Shown: positions 28,301-36,055, counted from the first letter of the stretch. The stretch: DNA of 64,000 bases from Atriophallophorus winterbourni (GCA_013407085.1 JACCGJ010023827.1:55042-119041), one strand, 5' to 3'. Notes: generated by a model not told the origin, from the letters alone. Made by a program: numbers and translations.

Positions 28301-30987
28301 AAATCAGGACATATATCGGGAATATGAAATAATATGAATTTTTTGATAAGTTATAAATTATATTATGGGCGGCAAGACATACTAAGTAAAGCTGAATGCG
28401 CGTTACTTCCATTACAATTTAGTAGTATAGTCATCTTGTTAATTAAGATCGTTGGCTACTAGGATGAATGTTACTGGTAATCAGTTTGTAAAATAAATCT
28501 TTGGATGGCCGATCAACAGAATGGATCTAATTAAAGAGACCGGATCAGTCGAAATGACTGATTTTGGAACTATAACATTACTATTTTACTGTTTACAGAC
28601 TCACTGAAACTGATCTTACTACCTAAAACTGATGAGGGCAAAACGCCTGAAACTTGTTATGTTTTAGAGGTTCAAGTAATGTGAGCATTCTCAAAACCGG
28701 TCATTTCCATTGCGTTGATCGGTTGATGTAAATCCATTGTATGTGGTCGGAGTTACAGCGTTTGCATTTGCCAGTCTCTGGTATTCAAGTATAGCTTTGT
28801 TTCCCACTTTTCATTTGTTCAAAGGTTCACTGAAAATGACCTTAGTGTTTACAACCTATGAGAGCAGGAAACAGGGAACCGATTGTGTTGAGTAAGTGCG
28901 GGGAATAAGGAAGCCACAAATAAATAAATCAGGAATTTCAAACTGAGCCTAAACAAAATCTTTAATGTTTTGAGACATTTTGATAGTAATACAGATGTTT
29001 ATCTAGAATAAACAAAATCAACATACACTTATTATATCCCCCAGATTTTTACCTCACTTTCTTGTTTAGGCAATCTGAGATATAAAAATTGATCTAACTA
29101 TTAAACAAGGTTTTATAGTCTTCCCTTCAAGGTTATGTTCATCTTCGAATATGGATTTAAAGATGGATTATTGACAATCGTACAAAATTTTTTCAAGAAA
29201 CAGGTCGTTGCTGTACGCTTCTTAATGTCCAAATTACACGGCACATACCTAAAATCTACTGAGAAGAAAATGATTTATTTTTGTACCCGAAGTGTCAGTA
29301 AATATTTTTATTAAAAATTAGGCGAAAATTCAACTCTACTTTAGGTTTAGCATTACCAGCTACGCTTTTAACTCTGGAATACACATTGGTTTACCAGGTA
29401 TCGAGTCAGTTATCAAATAAGCAAAACATTTTAGAATATAACAGTTCCTGAATAAAATATAAAGAAAACATTGGCTTAGTCTGCATAAAAAAGTTTCTTG
29501 CTCAATGGATGAGCCTGATTGAAGCAAATAACTTTGTTAGTCTTTTGCATTCACGTTAACGACGAACAACAATCTTATCTAGTATCAAATATTTGTATAC
29601 ACAGCTTGTTATTGTAAGCACCATAATAAACTATCTACTAAACAGTTAGAAATTGTGGGATACGTTGGTGAGTTCTGGTACAATGCACACAAAGTTTAAC
29701 TACAATAGGTGGGAGGGAAACAGAACAAAGACAAGGAGCAAGGAATGACAGTCACTGTAATTTGAAAACGGAGCGGTCACATGATTCGTCCATTAGAAAT
29801 TATGGGACATTGAAACACCGATAGACTTGAAGCTATTGCATCTTTTAAACAATGAAAATTTGAATGAATCACGAGGAATGATTGATAAACAAATCTACGC
29901 CGCTGACCAAACATATTGAAAAATACCACTTCATAGCGCTTTTGGGTCTCAAGAATGAACCAAGTGATGACCACTGTTTTTGAACATTGTTGGTCTATTT
30001 GACTATTGTGGTGCATGCAACGGCCACGTCGTCACTCAATATGACAACGGTGTTCTAATCTATATCAGCATATAAAAATTATTCTAAATTAATACGTATT
30101 CGGAATACCATTTTTGTGTTATACGATGATGTATTAGGCGCAGCGTCCTGTCAAGAACTGGTGATGATGCAATATTAAATATCTTGCTCGGAAGCATTCA
30201 GAAAATGGAATATATATCTGAATTTTTAATAACTACTGCTTCAAATATCTGAATAACTTATTCTCCGAACCAAATAATATATACACTAACAAATTTACAA
30301 CTTGACAAAGATGAAATGTGATTTTCACCTGATGGTAAATACATGCCGAATACATCCGTGAATTATTTTAAATGTGTGATCCGTTGTTACATACGATCGA
30401 CGGCTTCACGCATAAATGATGAAATGGAAAAAAGCGTATTGACTTCTTGGAGTGCAAAAATTTATCGATAAATCAATCTTAAAGAATAAGAAATATAAAA
30501 TGAAATTATCTTAAAAAAAATTAATTTAATTCAGAAATATATCGAAAATCGTGACATAATTACGTATCCTCTGAATCGAATACGCAATACTAAAATTAAA
30601 AGCATACTTTTATGCTTGAGGGATGTGTTTCGTTAGTAGTTGCAATTGCAAAACCGAACAAGGCTTCAGTATATTCATCATTCGTTCGCGCTAAATCAGC
30701 AACATCGACGATAACTTTTTCACATGTACTTCCTTCGAAACTACAGAAAAAGACTTCACCGTTTGTTCCTGCTCTTGGAGCACCGACTAAGATTCTAAAA
30801 TATAAAGCAATTGTTTCTCCATTTACCCACGTTCATTATTCATCAATGTATGACCGATTAATGAGAAACCGAATGAAAAGTTTCCGGATTGTGTTTTGAT
30901 AATTGGAATTCCAACATCGATATTGAATGCACGTGTAATTCCAATTAAAAAGATGAAGCATGCCGCGTCTAAAAATGCGGTAATCAT
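1107..30987 (-). CDS. Integrin alpha subunit, 17 exons, 3' end outside window
   Basis: Single-pass adhesion receptor subunit that pairs with an integrin beta chain and links extracellular matrix to the cytoskeleton. Exons (minus strand, 5' to 3'): 30987-30827, 30794-30608, 27762-27516, 26519-26439, 20272-20014, 19607-19327, 18558-18467, 14027-13864, 11754-11590, 8165-7754, 7057-6917, 6376-6300, 5854-5674, 5282-5122, 4171-4082, 1512-1404, 1328-1107. Summed length is 3030 nt, exactly 1010 codons, with AG/GT borders and consistent phase throughout. Order: signal peptide (1-20), mature start FNIDVG, FG-GAP beta-propeller (about 21-490), thigh (about 490-730), calf-1 (about 731-900), calf-2 (from about 900). 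Calcium loops DLNGDGWDD, DINHDGYQD and DLDKNGYAD are visible. There is no alpha-I domain. The remaining calf-2, transmembrane segment and cytoplasmic tail are not assigned. Ligand class cannot be told. The domain assignment rests on similarity to the alpha-V/alpha-5 layout. Confidence 0.92.
1404..1512 (-). CDS. Integrin alpha exon 16 (calf-2)
   Basis: Residues 900-936. Completes VEGSIEPNTVYFSKNVTDG and ends IGDSRLLIKIT, matching the SSPDHVFLP...VGPVVQHIYE stretch of calf-2. NVT is a potential glycosylation site. Acceptor TTTCACAG, donor GTAAGC, phase 0. The incoming and outgoing phases are exactly those needed to join exons 15 and 17. Confidence 0.87.
2371..2410. repeat. 20-bp perfect tandem duplication
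   Basis: ATACTACCCGGTTGCCTACA occurs twice head to tail at 2371-2390 and 2391-2410. It lies in an integrin intron. It may be a local replication slip. Confidence 0.95.
2558..2622 (-). ncRNA. Hammerhead-like motif, family B
   Basis: Minus strand: CTGATGAGTGCAAATAGCAA then GAAACCGGTT. Core CTGATGA and GAAA are intact, stem II is TGC/GCA, and helix III is the self-complementary ACCGGT. Stem I is weak. Followed by TGGAAATTCATGCAAATGAG, also present 3' of other copies. Confidence 0.55.
3700..3762 (-). ncRNA. Hammerhead-like motif, family B
   Basis: Minus strand: TGTCTTCACCTGATGACGGT ... ACCAGAAACCGGTG. Core intact, stem II GGT/ACC, helix III ACCGGT. The nucleotide at the cleavage position would be G, which does not support cleavage. 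Confidence 0.5.
4082..4171 (-). CDS. Integrin alpha exon 15 (calf-1/calf-2 junction)
   Basis: Residues 870-900, 90 nt. Joins in phase to exon 14 and gives GTGIPIRVEG, then HELTVRIKMLAKVSVEG. This resembles the SHKVDLAVLAAVEIRG strand that starts calf-2. Acceptor AATTCCAG, donor GTGAGT, phase 2. Confidence 0.85.
4411..4475 (-). repeat. Dispersed repeat family A, truncated
   Basis: TTGAGTGCAATCGGTTAGAG...GGGCAACGTTTCACTTCTGACACAGAA; shares the GAAACGTT side of family A but stops within stem II. Confidence 0.6.
5122..5282 (-). CDS. Integrin alpha exon 14 (calf-1)
   Basis: Residues 817-870. AICNLANPLAPGQTTECSIKW matches the calf-1 C-D-L-G-N-P-M..G motif with two cysteines. It is followed by LTVQLANFSVNSTVIT with two potential glycosylation sites. 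Donor GTGAGT in phase 2. Confidence 0.92.
5674..5854 (-). CDS. Integrin alpha exon 13 (calf-1)
   Basis: Residues 756-816. Contains VVYVGDDTNQAISIRARVVN and DPVYGLNFVSLYP, the beta-sandwich pattern of calf-1 (LAVTADNQNEGAYEAELIVTLP in alpha-V). NNS near the end is a potential glycosylation site. Acceptor TTTTTTCAG, donor GTGAGT, phase 0. Confidence 0.9.
6300..6376 (-). CDS. Integrin alpha exon 12 (genu / calf-1 start)
   Basis: Residues 731-756. LPFDNQCVDKVCCGNIRVEY corresponds to the LDCGEDNVCKPKLEV cysteine knot at the thigh/calf-1 knee. Acceptor GGTTTTAG, donor GTTAGT, ends in phase 2. Confidence 0.9.
6917..7057 (-). CDS. Integrin alpha exon 11 (end of thigh)
   Basis: Residues 684-730, 141 nt, phase 0 on both sides. 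Encodes DINIVDRTKPLSIGVRW, matching the strand pattern (RDKLTPITIFMEY) of the thigh C-terminus, then DLNKFPIADPRQ. Acceptor GTGAAG is less pyrimidine-rich than the others, so the first base is less certain. Donor GTGTGT. Confidence 0.87.
7754..8165 (-). CDS. Integrin alpha exon 10 (thigh, enlarged)
   Basis: Residues 546-683, the longest coding exon (412 nt). Begins YACDHTKRDKVSMLLKFDP and ends NLRLLFR at a GTAAGA donor in phase 0. The middle is Ser/Asn-rich (PGASSSNVSSE) with potential N-glycosylation sites. At 138 residues it looks longer than the matching stretch of vertebrate alpha chains, suggesting a lineage-specific loop. Confidence 0.9.
8795..9165 (-). mobile_element. RTE-type LINE 3' end fragment
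   Basis: Closely matches 62315-62715, the 3' end of the RTE element at the right edge: shared TTGTTGTTGGCC, GGATGTA(C/T)ATCAC, GCAAGTTCTTCT and TAGAGTAGATCTTTCG. Same strand as the endonuclease fragment at 10155-11100, so the two may be ends of one insertion that lost its middle. Lies in integrin intron 9. Confidence 0.75.
9195..9280 (-). ncRNA. Hammerhead-like motif, family A
   Basis: Minus strand: CTTGGTCTGACGACGCTTCT ... GTGAAACGTTACCC. CTGACGA and GAAA core, stem II CTTCTG/CAAAAG partly paired, helix III ACGT. Stem I TTGGT can pair with ACCCAA. Confidence 0.55.
10155..11100 (-). mobile_element. RTE-type LINE fragment: 5' UTR and endonuclease N-terminus
   Basis: In integrin intron 9. The minus-strand frame from about 10470 reads VINNELRRLTVDAAALQVTR, then LPDTG, ECEYTFLARKG and GFGFTVRNSL. 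This is the start of an APE-type endonuclease (consensus LQETRL.DSG...YTFFWQGK...VGFAVRN) as found in BovB/RTE-type elements. It has an in-frame stop and mutations. The G+C-richer 10480-11100 upstream has no frame and looks like the element's 5' UTR. The element breaks off near 10155. Confidence 0.7.
11590..11754 (-). CDS. Integrin alpha exon 9 (start of thigh domain)
   Basis: Residues 491-546. Completes RPVVI and encodes LQAHVTLADG, PLCTKSEEAVSGYKGIDVRC and DLKVFMTYTSVDG. The two cysteines flank the loop found in the thigh domain (CSLPGTALKVSCFNVRFC in alpha-V). Donor GTGAGT in phase 2. Confidence 0.92.
12011..12042 (+). repeat. Dispersed repeat family A, fragment without core
   Basis: AAACGTTACCCAAAATCTGC and TCTAACCGAT; only the 3' part of family A. 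Confidence 0.6.
12380..12650 (+). mobile_element. CR1-type LINE, 3' end of ORF2
   Basis: Plus frame at 12363-12581 reads PQSRLDCRRHFFSVRICFLW, then NSLSQDIVNVPTILDFKYKL. This is the conserved C-terminal tail of CR1-clade reverse transcriptases (R..FF..R....WN.LP..VV.A.S...FK..L). Matches the tail of the fragment at 52085-52620. Lies in integrin intron 8, opposite to the host gene. Confidence 0.8.
13278..13330 (+). repeat. Family B repeat, decayed hammerhead core
   Basis: CCTGATCACTCTGTTCCTAA then GTGATAAGTGCAAATAGCAA and CAAAC; core mutated (GTGATAA, CAAAC). The downstream ATGCATGCAAAT of the family is retained at about 13351. Confidence 0.55.
13864..14027 (-). CDS. Integrin alpha exon 8 (blade 7)
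   Basis: Residues 437-491. Contains LGFSVGLRGFDLDKNGYADL followed by AIGAP, then VLILRTRPVV. This is the last propeller blade with calcium loop DLDKNGYAD, and it matches the FGYS..DIDKNGYPDL..RARPVI end of vertebrate propellers. Acceptor TTCACAG, donor GTGAGT, ends in phase 2. Confidence 0.95.
16024..16100 (-). ncRNA. Hammerhead-like motif, family A
   Basis: Minus strand: CTGACGAAGCTTCTGTGTCA then GATGCGAAAAGTTACCC. Stem II GCTTCTG/CAGATGC with one mismatch; core present; helix III AAGT imperfect. Confidence 0.5.
16138..16188 (+). repeat. Family B repeat, decayed
   Basis: AATCTTACTGTCTCCACCCG and ATGGCAGCAAAAAGCCAGGT; opposite orientation to the adjacent family A copy. CTGATGA and GAAA both mutated. 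Confidence 0.5.
17944..18029 (+). ncRNA. Hammerhead-like motif, family A
   Basis: CCCTTGGTCTGAAGAAGATT ... CAGAAACGAAAAGTTATCC. CTGAAGA core (N7 variable), stem II TTCTG/CAGAA, GAAA present. Confidence 0.5.
18467..18558 (-). CDS. Integrin alpha exon 7 (blade 6)
   Basis: Residues 406-436. Begins DFAVGAPYTEGGG, completing DINHDGYQD, then VVFIYHGSKSGKI and ends VPTQ at a GTAAAT donor in phase 0. The FG-GAP pattern is clear although the exon is only 92 nt. Confidence 0.92.
18764..18810 (+). repeat. Family A repeat, partial
   Basis: CCAGAAGCGAAACGTTACCT keeps the stem II 3' strand, GAAA and helix III, but the CTGANGA side is lost. Confidence 0.5.
19327..19607 (-). CDS. Integrin alpha exon 6 (blades 5-6)
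   Basis: Residues 312-406. Opens with WDDLIVGAPY, completing the DLNGDGWDD calcium loop. It continues with GAVFVFINQ, a long loop containing PFAYHPESAYQ, then GYGSTLGKIG and DINHDGYQ, whose last Asp comes from exon 7. NFS is a potential glycosylation site. Ends in phase 1 at GTACGT. Confidence 0.93.
20014..20272 (-). CDS. Integrin alpha exon 5 (blades 4-5)
   Basis: Residues 226-312. Includes YGGPGVP and GAGMVLIYS (end of blade 4), then FGSRFGHSL and VDLNGDG, the first half of a calcium-binding loop that finishes in the next exon. Starts in phase 1 after AAACAG and ends in phase 2 at GTTAGT. The expected LGYS...GDFNGDG segment that opens blade 4 in other alpha chains is not present between exons 4 and 5. 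Confidence 0.92.
23748..23812 (+). ncRNA. Hammerhead-like motif, family B
   Basis: CCTGATGAGTACAAACAGCC then GAAACCGGTCGTG. CTGATGA and GAAA intact, helix III ACCGGT, C at the cleavage position, then GTG, which can pair with the C/A-rich 5' side. Stem II is weakened. Followed by GATGGAAATGTATGCAAATG. Confidence 0.55.
25571..25645 (-). ncRNA. Hammerhead-like motif, family A
   Basis: Minus strand: CTTGGTCTGACGAAGCAACT ... CAAGCGAAACGTTACC. Core intact, helix III ACGT, U at the cleavage position; stem II is partly mismatched. Stem I TTGGT/ACCAA is complete in this copy. Confidence 0.55.
26439..26519 (-). CDS. Integrin alpha exon 4 (linker before blade 4)
   Basis: Residues 199-226, 81 nt. Begins after TTTTTTAG and completes the Gly of YAKG. 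It encodes GIGAMIDVERFTKVQ and ends PNTQLG at a GTAAGT donor in phase 1. It corresponds to the QLISDQVAEIV stretch of alpha-V. Assigned by position, phase and splice sites; the sequence itself is weakly diagnostic. Confidence 0.8.
27516..27762 (-). CDS. Integrin alpha exon 3 (blades 2-3)
   Basis: Residues 117-199. Begins ICAPR, then a loop with GGCFEID and SLCQEIPEG, then HCTMGASVGL and YMGGPYFHYAKG. This corresponds to the CQGGFS...LLGGPGSFYWQG stretch of vertebrate alpha chains. There is no I-domain insertion here. Preceded by a TTATTTTAG acceptor and ended by a GTCAGT donor in phase 1. Confidence 0.93.
28608..28670 (+). ncRNA. Hammerhead-like motif, family B variant
   Basis: ACCTAAAACTGATGAGGGCA then AAACGCCTGAAACTTGTT and ATGTTTTAGAGG. 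Core intact, stem II GGC/GCC, a two-base-pair helix III, and a six-base-pair stem I CTAAAA/TTTTAG. One of the more foldable copies. Confidence 0.55.
28831..28895 (+). repeat. Family B repeat, decayed
   Basis: CCTATGAGAGCAGGAAACAG and then GGAACCGATTGTGTTGAG; similar order of blocks to family B but core mutated. Confidence 0.35.
30608..30794 (-). CDS. Integrin alpha exon 2 (beta-propeller blade 1)
   Basis: Residues 54-116. Opens with ILVGAPRAG, the GAP half of the first FG-GAP repeat. It is followed by GEVFFC and a second cysteine 7 residues later, as in the blade 1-2 disulphide loop of integrin alpha chains. It then runs into FGFAIAT, the FG half of the next repeat. NET is a potential N-glycosylation site. 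Ends in phase 0 at a GTATGC donor. Confidence 0.92.
30795..30826 (-). other. Intron 1, only 32 nt
   Basis: GTAAAT donor and TATTTTAG acceptor 32 nt apart. Splicing joins GG+A to restore Gly and gives GILVGAPRAG. The intron contains an in-frame TAA, so it must be removed for translation. Very short 5' introns are known in schistosome genes. Confidence 0.85.
30827..30987 (-). CDS. Integrin alpha exon 1 (start codon, signal peptide)
   Basis: Residues 1-54. ATG at 30987 is the first in-frame ATG after an in-frame TGA about 50 nt upstream. Residues 1-20 have a hydrophobic core (CFIFLIGI) and an expected cleavage after ITRA. The mature protein then begins FNIDVG, matching the FN(L/I)D start typical of integrin alpha chains. 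The first blade follows with an N-glycosylation site (NFS) and FGFSL. The exon ends after two bases of a Gly codon at a GTAAAT donor. Confidence 0.9.
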
Positions 30988-31544
30988 CGGTTGTAAACAT
31001 AAAATCCACGACGACCAGCGCGGAGCTTTTCTAGGTCATCAAAAATAAATATTTAATATTAAAACATATAGAAAATATTTCGTAAAATTTATCAAAAGAA
31101 TGGTGAAGATATCTCTCAGTGATCATATTTTCAGTGTCTGGAATCAATATATATATATAAATTTTAAGAACATTTTTGAGGAATTGTAGGTTGTTATTGT
31201 GTTCACACACGGTTAAAATAAAACGGAATCGAGTTTTAGTTTGAACATAATGGCTTGTTATTGCTTTATTAATGATACATCATAATTCTCCAAGCGTTAA
31301 ATGTATGAGGCGAAGTTTTGGTTACTTTTCTTTTCGCATATATCATTTTATCTGCTTACAATTTATAGTTATTTTCTAATATTTAGTTTCCTATAATGCC
31401 CAACCGTGTGCTCGGTTTTTGAAACAAATACATGACCAAATGAATTTACTGGAATACCCGGCAGATTGTATAACACGAGATAACTTGTCGTTTTGAGCCC
31501 CTGTCGAATTCTGAAAGAGATAGATTATGTCGAATAGGCAGATG
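30988..31544. other. Upstream region of the integrin gene
   Basis: No coding sequence. On the minus strand an AG at 31032-31031 follows a T-rich stretch (TATTTATTTTTGATGACCTAG) and lies 43 nt before the ATG. It could be the acceptor of a 5' UTR intron or of spliced-leader trans-splicing, which flatworms use. No TATA box or other promoter element can be supported. The Gypsy 5' LTR begins only about 560 bp upstream of the start codon. Confidence 0.35.
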
Positions 31545-31724
31545 TGTACAACACTGTGTTTTACTGGACCTAAAATCGTTGACCTTGATACTTATTCCGT
31601 TCACGCGTGTTACTTAACTGCTCTTCTGTACCGTTGTACACGTCTTGGTTACCGCGATAAATTCCTTATTTTCCTGTGCGTTTTCTCCTACCTCTGAGGG
31701 ACCTTATTGTAGTAGTCAGTGTGA
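31545..31724 (+). repeat. 5' LTR (shared part)
   Basis: Shares TGTGTTTTACTGGACCTAAA, TTGACCTTGATACTT, GTTCACGCGTG and ATTGTAGTA with 36435-36614. The LTR may extend further right, because the downstream copy is interrupted near 36614 and the true end cannot be fixed. Confidence 0.85.
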
Positions 31725-32214
31725 TGTACGCATCCTTCGTTTACTACAAATTGTTGAGCCCTATATATCGCACGGTTGCTATGAGGAGACACTCAATTGC
31801 ATGTGATTATAGAATCCCGACTGATTCACCACATTTTTATCAATTACTGAAGGACATTATGGAAATACTAAAGAGGCAGTTAATGAAAGTTCTAATTGTA
31901 ATAAATTCTATTCTCCCGGGTATGAATTAGGATACGGGAATTACGTCTTCAGAGAAAGCTCAATCGCAGTATTTAGACTGGTTCCATTATGGCCCGTTGT
32001 CATCATGCCAAATAACCTACATGTTATAAATCGAAACACACACCATCCTATTTAAATTTGGTTCAATCTTTCCTTGAAAGAAATATTCACAAGATCAAAA
32101 AATGGCGACCACGCCATAAATTAATTGTCGACTTCACACCTGTGTGACCTATAAATTAAGTGAAAATGTTTTGCCAATTTTTTCGGTTGGTATCTTCGGT
32201 TCGGTATCTTCGAA

Positions 32215-32700
32215 GTTGCCGACAAAAAGCCATCTACCATACTTATGGAGATGCGCCACCTGTTAGGGACATCGCAAGTGGACGAGTCCGTATTAAAGGG
32301 ATTAGAGCTCCAACGACATCCTGAGTCGTGCAAGACATATTGATAGATGCAATAAACACTCCAGTGTTTGAACTGGCAGAAATGGTGGACAGTATCGCAG
32401 AGCGCATCCGTTTCAAGACAGCAAATGCACATATTTTCCGATTGAACACTGGACGACAACATGCATTGGGACACCAAAATAAAGATTTACTTGCTGATTT
32501 TGCGGATTTACGCAATGAGTATCGAAACCTCACACTCATCCGTAAGCCACCATCTTGCAGCCCCTCCCACCAACACTCGGGTAGTTATACTCGGTTGCCC
32601 GTTTGCCGGATACATAGGAAATACGGCGATGATGCACGGCGCTGCATTAAACCTTGCTACTATCGCACGTCGCAAGCGAAAATTTCAGCCAACATATAGT
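32215..32700 (+). pseudogene. gag remnant
   Basis: Capsid-like frame from about 32215: DKKPSTILMEMRHLLGTSQV, then DESVLKGLELQRHPES, the L.RMR.L.G....D..L...(L)QRLP pattern of Gypsy gag. A frameshift near 32325 moves to the frame DILIDAINTPVFELAEMVDS, then AERI. The end has C-x2-HRKYGDDARRC-x3-C, the knuckle-like motif of the CsRn1 group. The N-terminal third is not recognisable. Confidence 0.8.
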
Positions 32701-32751
32701 GACGACTGTCGTCGTCAGCCCGAAACGGTTAGGTCGTCTTTAACCATCCAT

Positions 32752-32813
32752 GGTAGGTCCTCATTATGACGTTTTTCTGGTAGACACCGGTGCTGAAGTT
32801 AGTGTATAGGTAG
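32752..32813 (+). pseudogene. Aspartic protease remnant
   Basis: Frame VGPHYDVFLVDTGAEVSV and then a stop. The DTGA active-site motif is intact, but the rest of the protease is decayed to about 33140. Confidence 0.8.
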
Positions 32814-33139
32814 TAGACCACTCCACAACGTCTAGCAAGATGAGCCCACATATGAGGGCTTCAAACGGATCGGTTATATCAAACTACCCTCAACGCTCCT
32901 TGATCGTTGATTTGTGTTTGCGACGTGAATTTCGCTGCCATTCCATTTTCAAGCTCAGGCGTTGATAGTTTACAATCATTTGAAATCCTTGACGATTTCT
33001 GGCGCTCGCAGCTGATAGATGGGTCTACTCGTCCTAATGTTCTTGGCACAACGAGAAGAGCAGCAATAATATTTCGTTTTGTGCGATATAAAATCATTCT
33101 ATGCAAAGTTGTTCAGCGAAATATCCGAACTTCGTTAAA

Positions 33140-34010
33140 TCAACATCTACTGCAATACCAGTAGTCATTATATTATTAGAACCCAAAATTGCCACCATTG
33201 GTCCCCGGTTCAGAAACTACTGAGGCGATTACCGCCAGAAAAATTGCAGATTGCGCTTAAGGAGTTCCAGCACATGTTACAATTAGGCATTATACGTCCA
33301 TCTAGTAGACCATGTTCCTCTCCCCTGTATATGACTCCGAAGAAAAGCATGAACGATCGGAGCACTTGTGGCGAGTACAGTAGTCTGAACAAGGCGACGT
33401 TACCGATACGTACCCCATTCCGCATATTTTAGACTTGACAGCCAGTATCCACCGGTGTACTATTTTCAGTAAGGTTAATCTTGTTCGGGCATACAACCTA
33501 ATCCCAGTAACCGAAGGAGATATCGAGCAGACGACCGTTACCACGCCGTTTGGACTCTACGAATTTGTGCGTATGCCTTTCAATCTATGTAATGAGGCTC
33601 AAAAGGTCCAGCGATTTTGGATCAGGTCTGCAGAGGTCACGATTTCGCTTACGTTTACATCGATTATATACTTCTCGCTAACACCTCCAATGAAGATCAT
33701 AATCATCATCTGGATGCTCTTTTCGATCATACGTTCAGTAATGCGGTAACTATCAACGTGAACAAGTGCAGTGTCGGTAAAACCGAAATCGATTTCCTAG
33801 GTCATAGACTTTTGGCTTCAGGTATCGAACCACTGGAAGAAAATACAGGAACATTCCTCAACTTCCCAGAGCTCAACAGCTTTAATGATATCCGACGAAT
33901 TGTTGGACTAGTAAACTTTTACCGTCGTTTCATCCCGCAATGTGCGCGCGTCTCACAACCATTAAGCGATTTGCTCCGTGGAAACGCAAAGTAGGTTATT
34001 TTAACGGACG
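33140..34010 (+). pseudogene. Reverse transcriptase remnant of the Gypsy element
   Basis: Frames reading LGIIRPSSRPCSSPLYMTPK, FSKVNLVRAYNLIPV, TTPFGLYEFVRMPF, FAYVYIDYILLA, KTEIDFLGHRL and GLVNFYRRFIP follow the Gypsy RT motif order. They are in at least three frames. The catalytic YxDD box reads YIDY and the earlier D-L-..-A-Y box reads VNLVRAY, so two active-site Asp are lost. Confidence 0.88.
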
Positions 34011-34139
34011 AAGGTAAAGCAGCATTCACATCGCTTAAGAGGCATATCGCGGAGATCACATACTTGTAGCACTACAGTCCCGATACGCCATTACCAGTAT
34101 TCACGGACGCACCCGCCGAAAAAGTGGGAACAGTGCCAA

Positions 34140-34400
34140 TACAGTATGTTGACGGCCATTGATCCTGATGTCCTTTCACTCGAATAGACTTCAACCGACA
34201 GAAACTTGGTATAGCACATTCGCCAGAGAACTATTGGCAATATATTTGGGGGTCAAATATTACCTCCACCTCTTTGAAGGCAGACAATTTACTGTGTTTA
34301 CTAATCACAAGCCACAAATTCACTCAATGAGCATATCTGCTGTAGACACTTCCCTAGAGAGAAAATATACCTGGTTTCTGTCACGACTGTCATAAGACAT
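34140..34400 (+). pseudogene. RNase H remnant
   Basis: Plus frame ETWYSTFARELLAIYLGVKY, then LHLFEGRQFTVFTNHKP, matches the YST.DRELLA...A...WR..LEGR.F.V.TDHKPL pattern of Gypsy RNase H. The TDHKP Asp is Asn here. A stop follows the frame. Confidence 0.85.
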
Positions 34401-34599
34401 ATCAGGTTTTCAAAATCATGTCGCGGATGCACTCTCTAGAATAGGAGTTAAAGAGTTGCCATCTTATCTCGACCTCAGCTATTTCGCTGCAGTGTAACCT
34501 GTCGATGCTGAAATCGCATAGTTCAGGGATTCCTCTTCCATTTACATCAAACCGCTACTCTTGCTAGTCCACTCGGCTGATATACTTTGCGATGCGTCG

Positions 34600-36055
34600 C
34601 AAACCACTACCCGAGCGCTTATCCCGTCTGCGTTTAGACGACGAGTGTACGATACCCTAAATATTCTTTCCCATCCTGGCATTCGTGCTGACGTTAAACT
34701 TATTTCGGGTAGATTTATCTGACCTAAAGCAAGTAAGGAGGTTTCGCAATGGGCTGAGACGTGTAGTGAATGTCAACGCACGAAAATCCACCGACACAAC
34801 AGGAGATCATTTAGAACTTTTGTCGAACCGCATGAGCGTTTCTTTCACATCCTCATCGAACTAGTTGGCCGTTACCACCATCAATTGTCTGTACCTTCAT
34901 CGTCACCCCCATTGACTGTTTCACGAGGTAGCCTTAGGCCATTTCGCTACACATCTGCTCTTCCGAGTCAGTTGCGCACGCTTTCTTCGAACGTTGGTTG
35001 GCACAGTTCGATTACCAGGGTATTGTTACAACGGACCGAGGTTCCCATTTTGATGGCGCTTTCAGTAAATTGCTAGCTACTATGGGTTGCCGAAATCACC
35101 AAACTACGGCCTACCACACTGCGGTGAATGATATAATAGAACGGTTACACAGGCAACTCAAGGCCTCGCTAACGGCGCACGGATGTTCTGACTTGACAGA
35201 AATCCTACTGATAGTTCTCCTAGGTTTAAGGTGAACATTTAAAAACCCCTTGCAAGCCACCTTCGACGAATTGACATTCGGCCATATCATCGCTTTACCT
35301 GGTGAGTATGTCGTCCCGGGTATGCCTATTGAGATTACGTGGCGTGCTTGCGACAATGTATTTAGCCGTTTCTACTCACCACACCAGCGGCTTCAGACCG
35401 AAACGTCACACTTTTCGATGCATTTGGCACATTGAAGTATGTGTTTATCCGAAACGACATGTGAAACAACCTCTTCATCCTCCTTATGCTGGACCGTTTA
35501 TAATAATTCAGCGGTTTCTAAATACAATTGTGTTTCACTGCAAAGGTAGGCATGACACTGTTTTGATTGACGGAGTCAAACCAGCGTTTATGAATGATAC
35601 AGTTGACACGGTTATTAAAAAAAGACCGACCTACGCAGCAGGTAATAAACCATACTACACACCCTACTAACTCAGATCCAGCCAACACAACAACTAGGTG
35701 CGCGAAACTGCAACCCTTAAGTCTAGCTGACTATGTAATGAAGATTTAACATGTTTCTACCGATTGGTATATTTCACGTGCATTTTTATACATCGTATTC
35801 ATCACTCGATCGTGGCCTTAAACCCATGTACCAGAGAAAGACTTTCTTCTTTATCCCCCCTCGGGTACACATGCACCCTTCCCACTGATGCAGCCGTAGC
35901 ATACGACATTCACGAACCATTGACGCTTTTCGCCAACGTATCCGATAACCTAAGTAATGAGCACTCACTGTCCAACACGAACTCTATCAGACAAGTTCCT
36001 TACTAGCTCGACGTGGCACGCCACTCAGTTTTCTTCAGGCTAGGTCGTTTGCCAT
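34600..36055 (+). pseudogene. Integrase remnant
   Basis: Pieces of the zinc-binding and core domains: RRVYDTLNILSHPGIRA (H..H.G region), then GIVTTDRGSHFDGAFSKLL and TTAYHTAVNDIIERLHRQLK, matching TTDRG.QFES...TTAYHPA.NG.VER.HR.LK. From 35437 it reads VYPKRHVKQPLHPPYAGPF, the C-terminal chromatin-binding part of CsRn1-type integrases. Several frameshifts and stops. Confidence 0.82.

Larger units (their letters stand above)
27763..30607 (-). other. Intron 2 of the integrin gene
   Basis: 2.85 kb, A+T-rich. Two hammerhead-like repeats lie at about 28608-28670 and 28831-28895. Nothing else recognised. Confidence 0.6.

Noticed and set aside
30612..30899. 95-codon plus-strand frame
   Set aside because: It is the antisense shadow of integrin exons 1-2, whose minus-strand reading carries LVGAPRAG and GEVFFC.
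32121..32539. Two minus-strand frames of 118 and 98 codons
   Set aside because: They are antisense to the Gypsy gag remnant, which has recognisable motifs on the plus strand.
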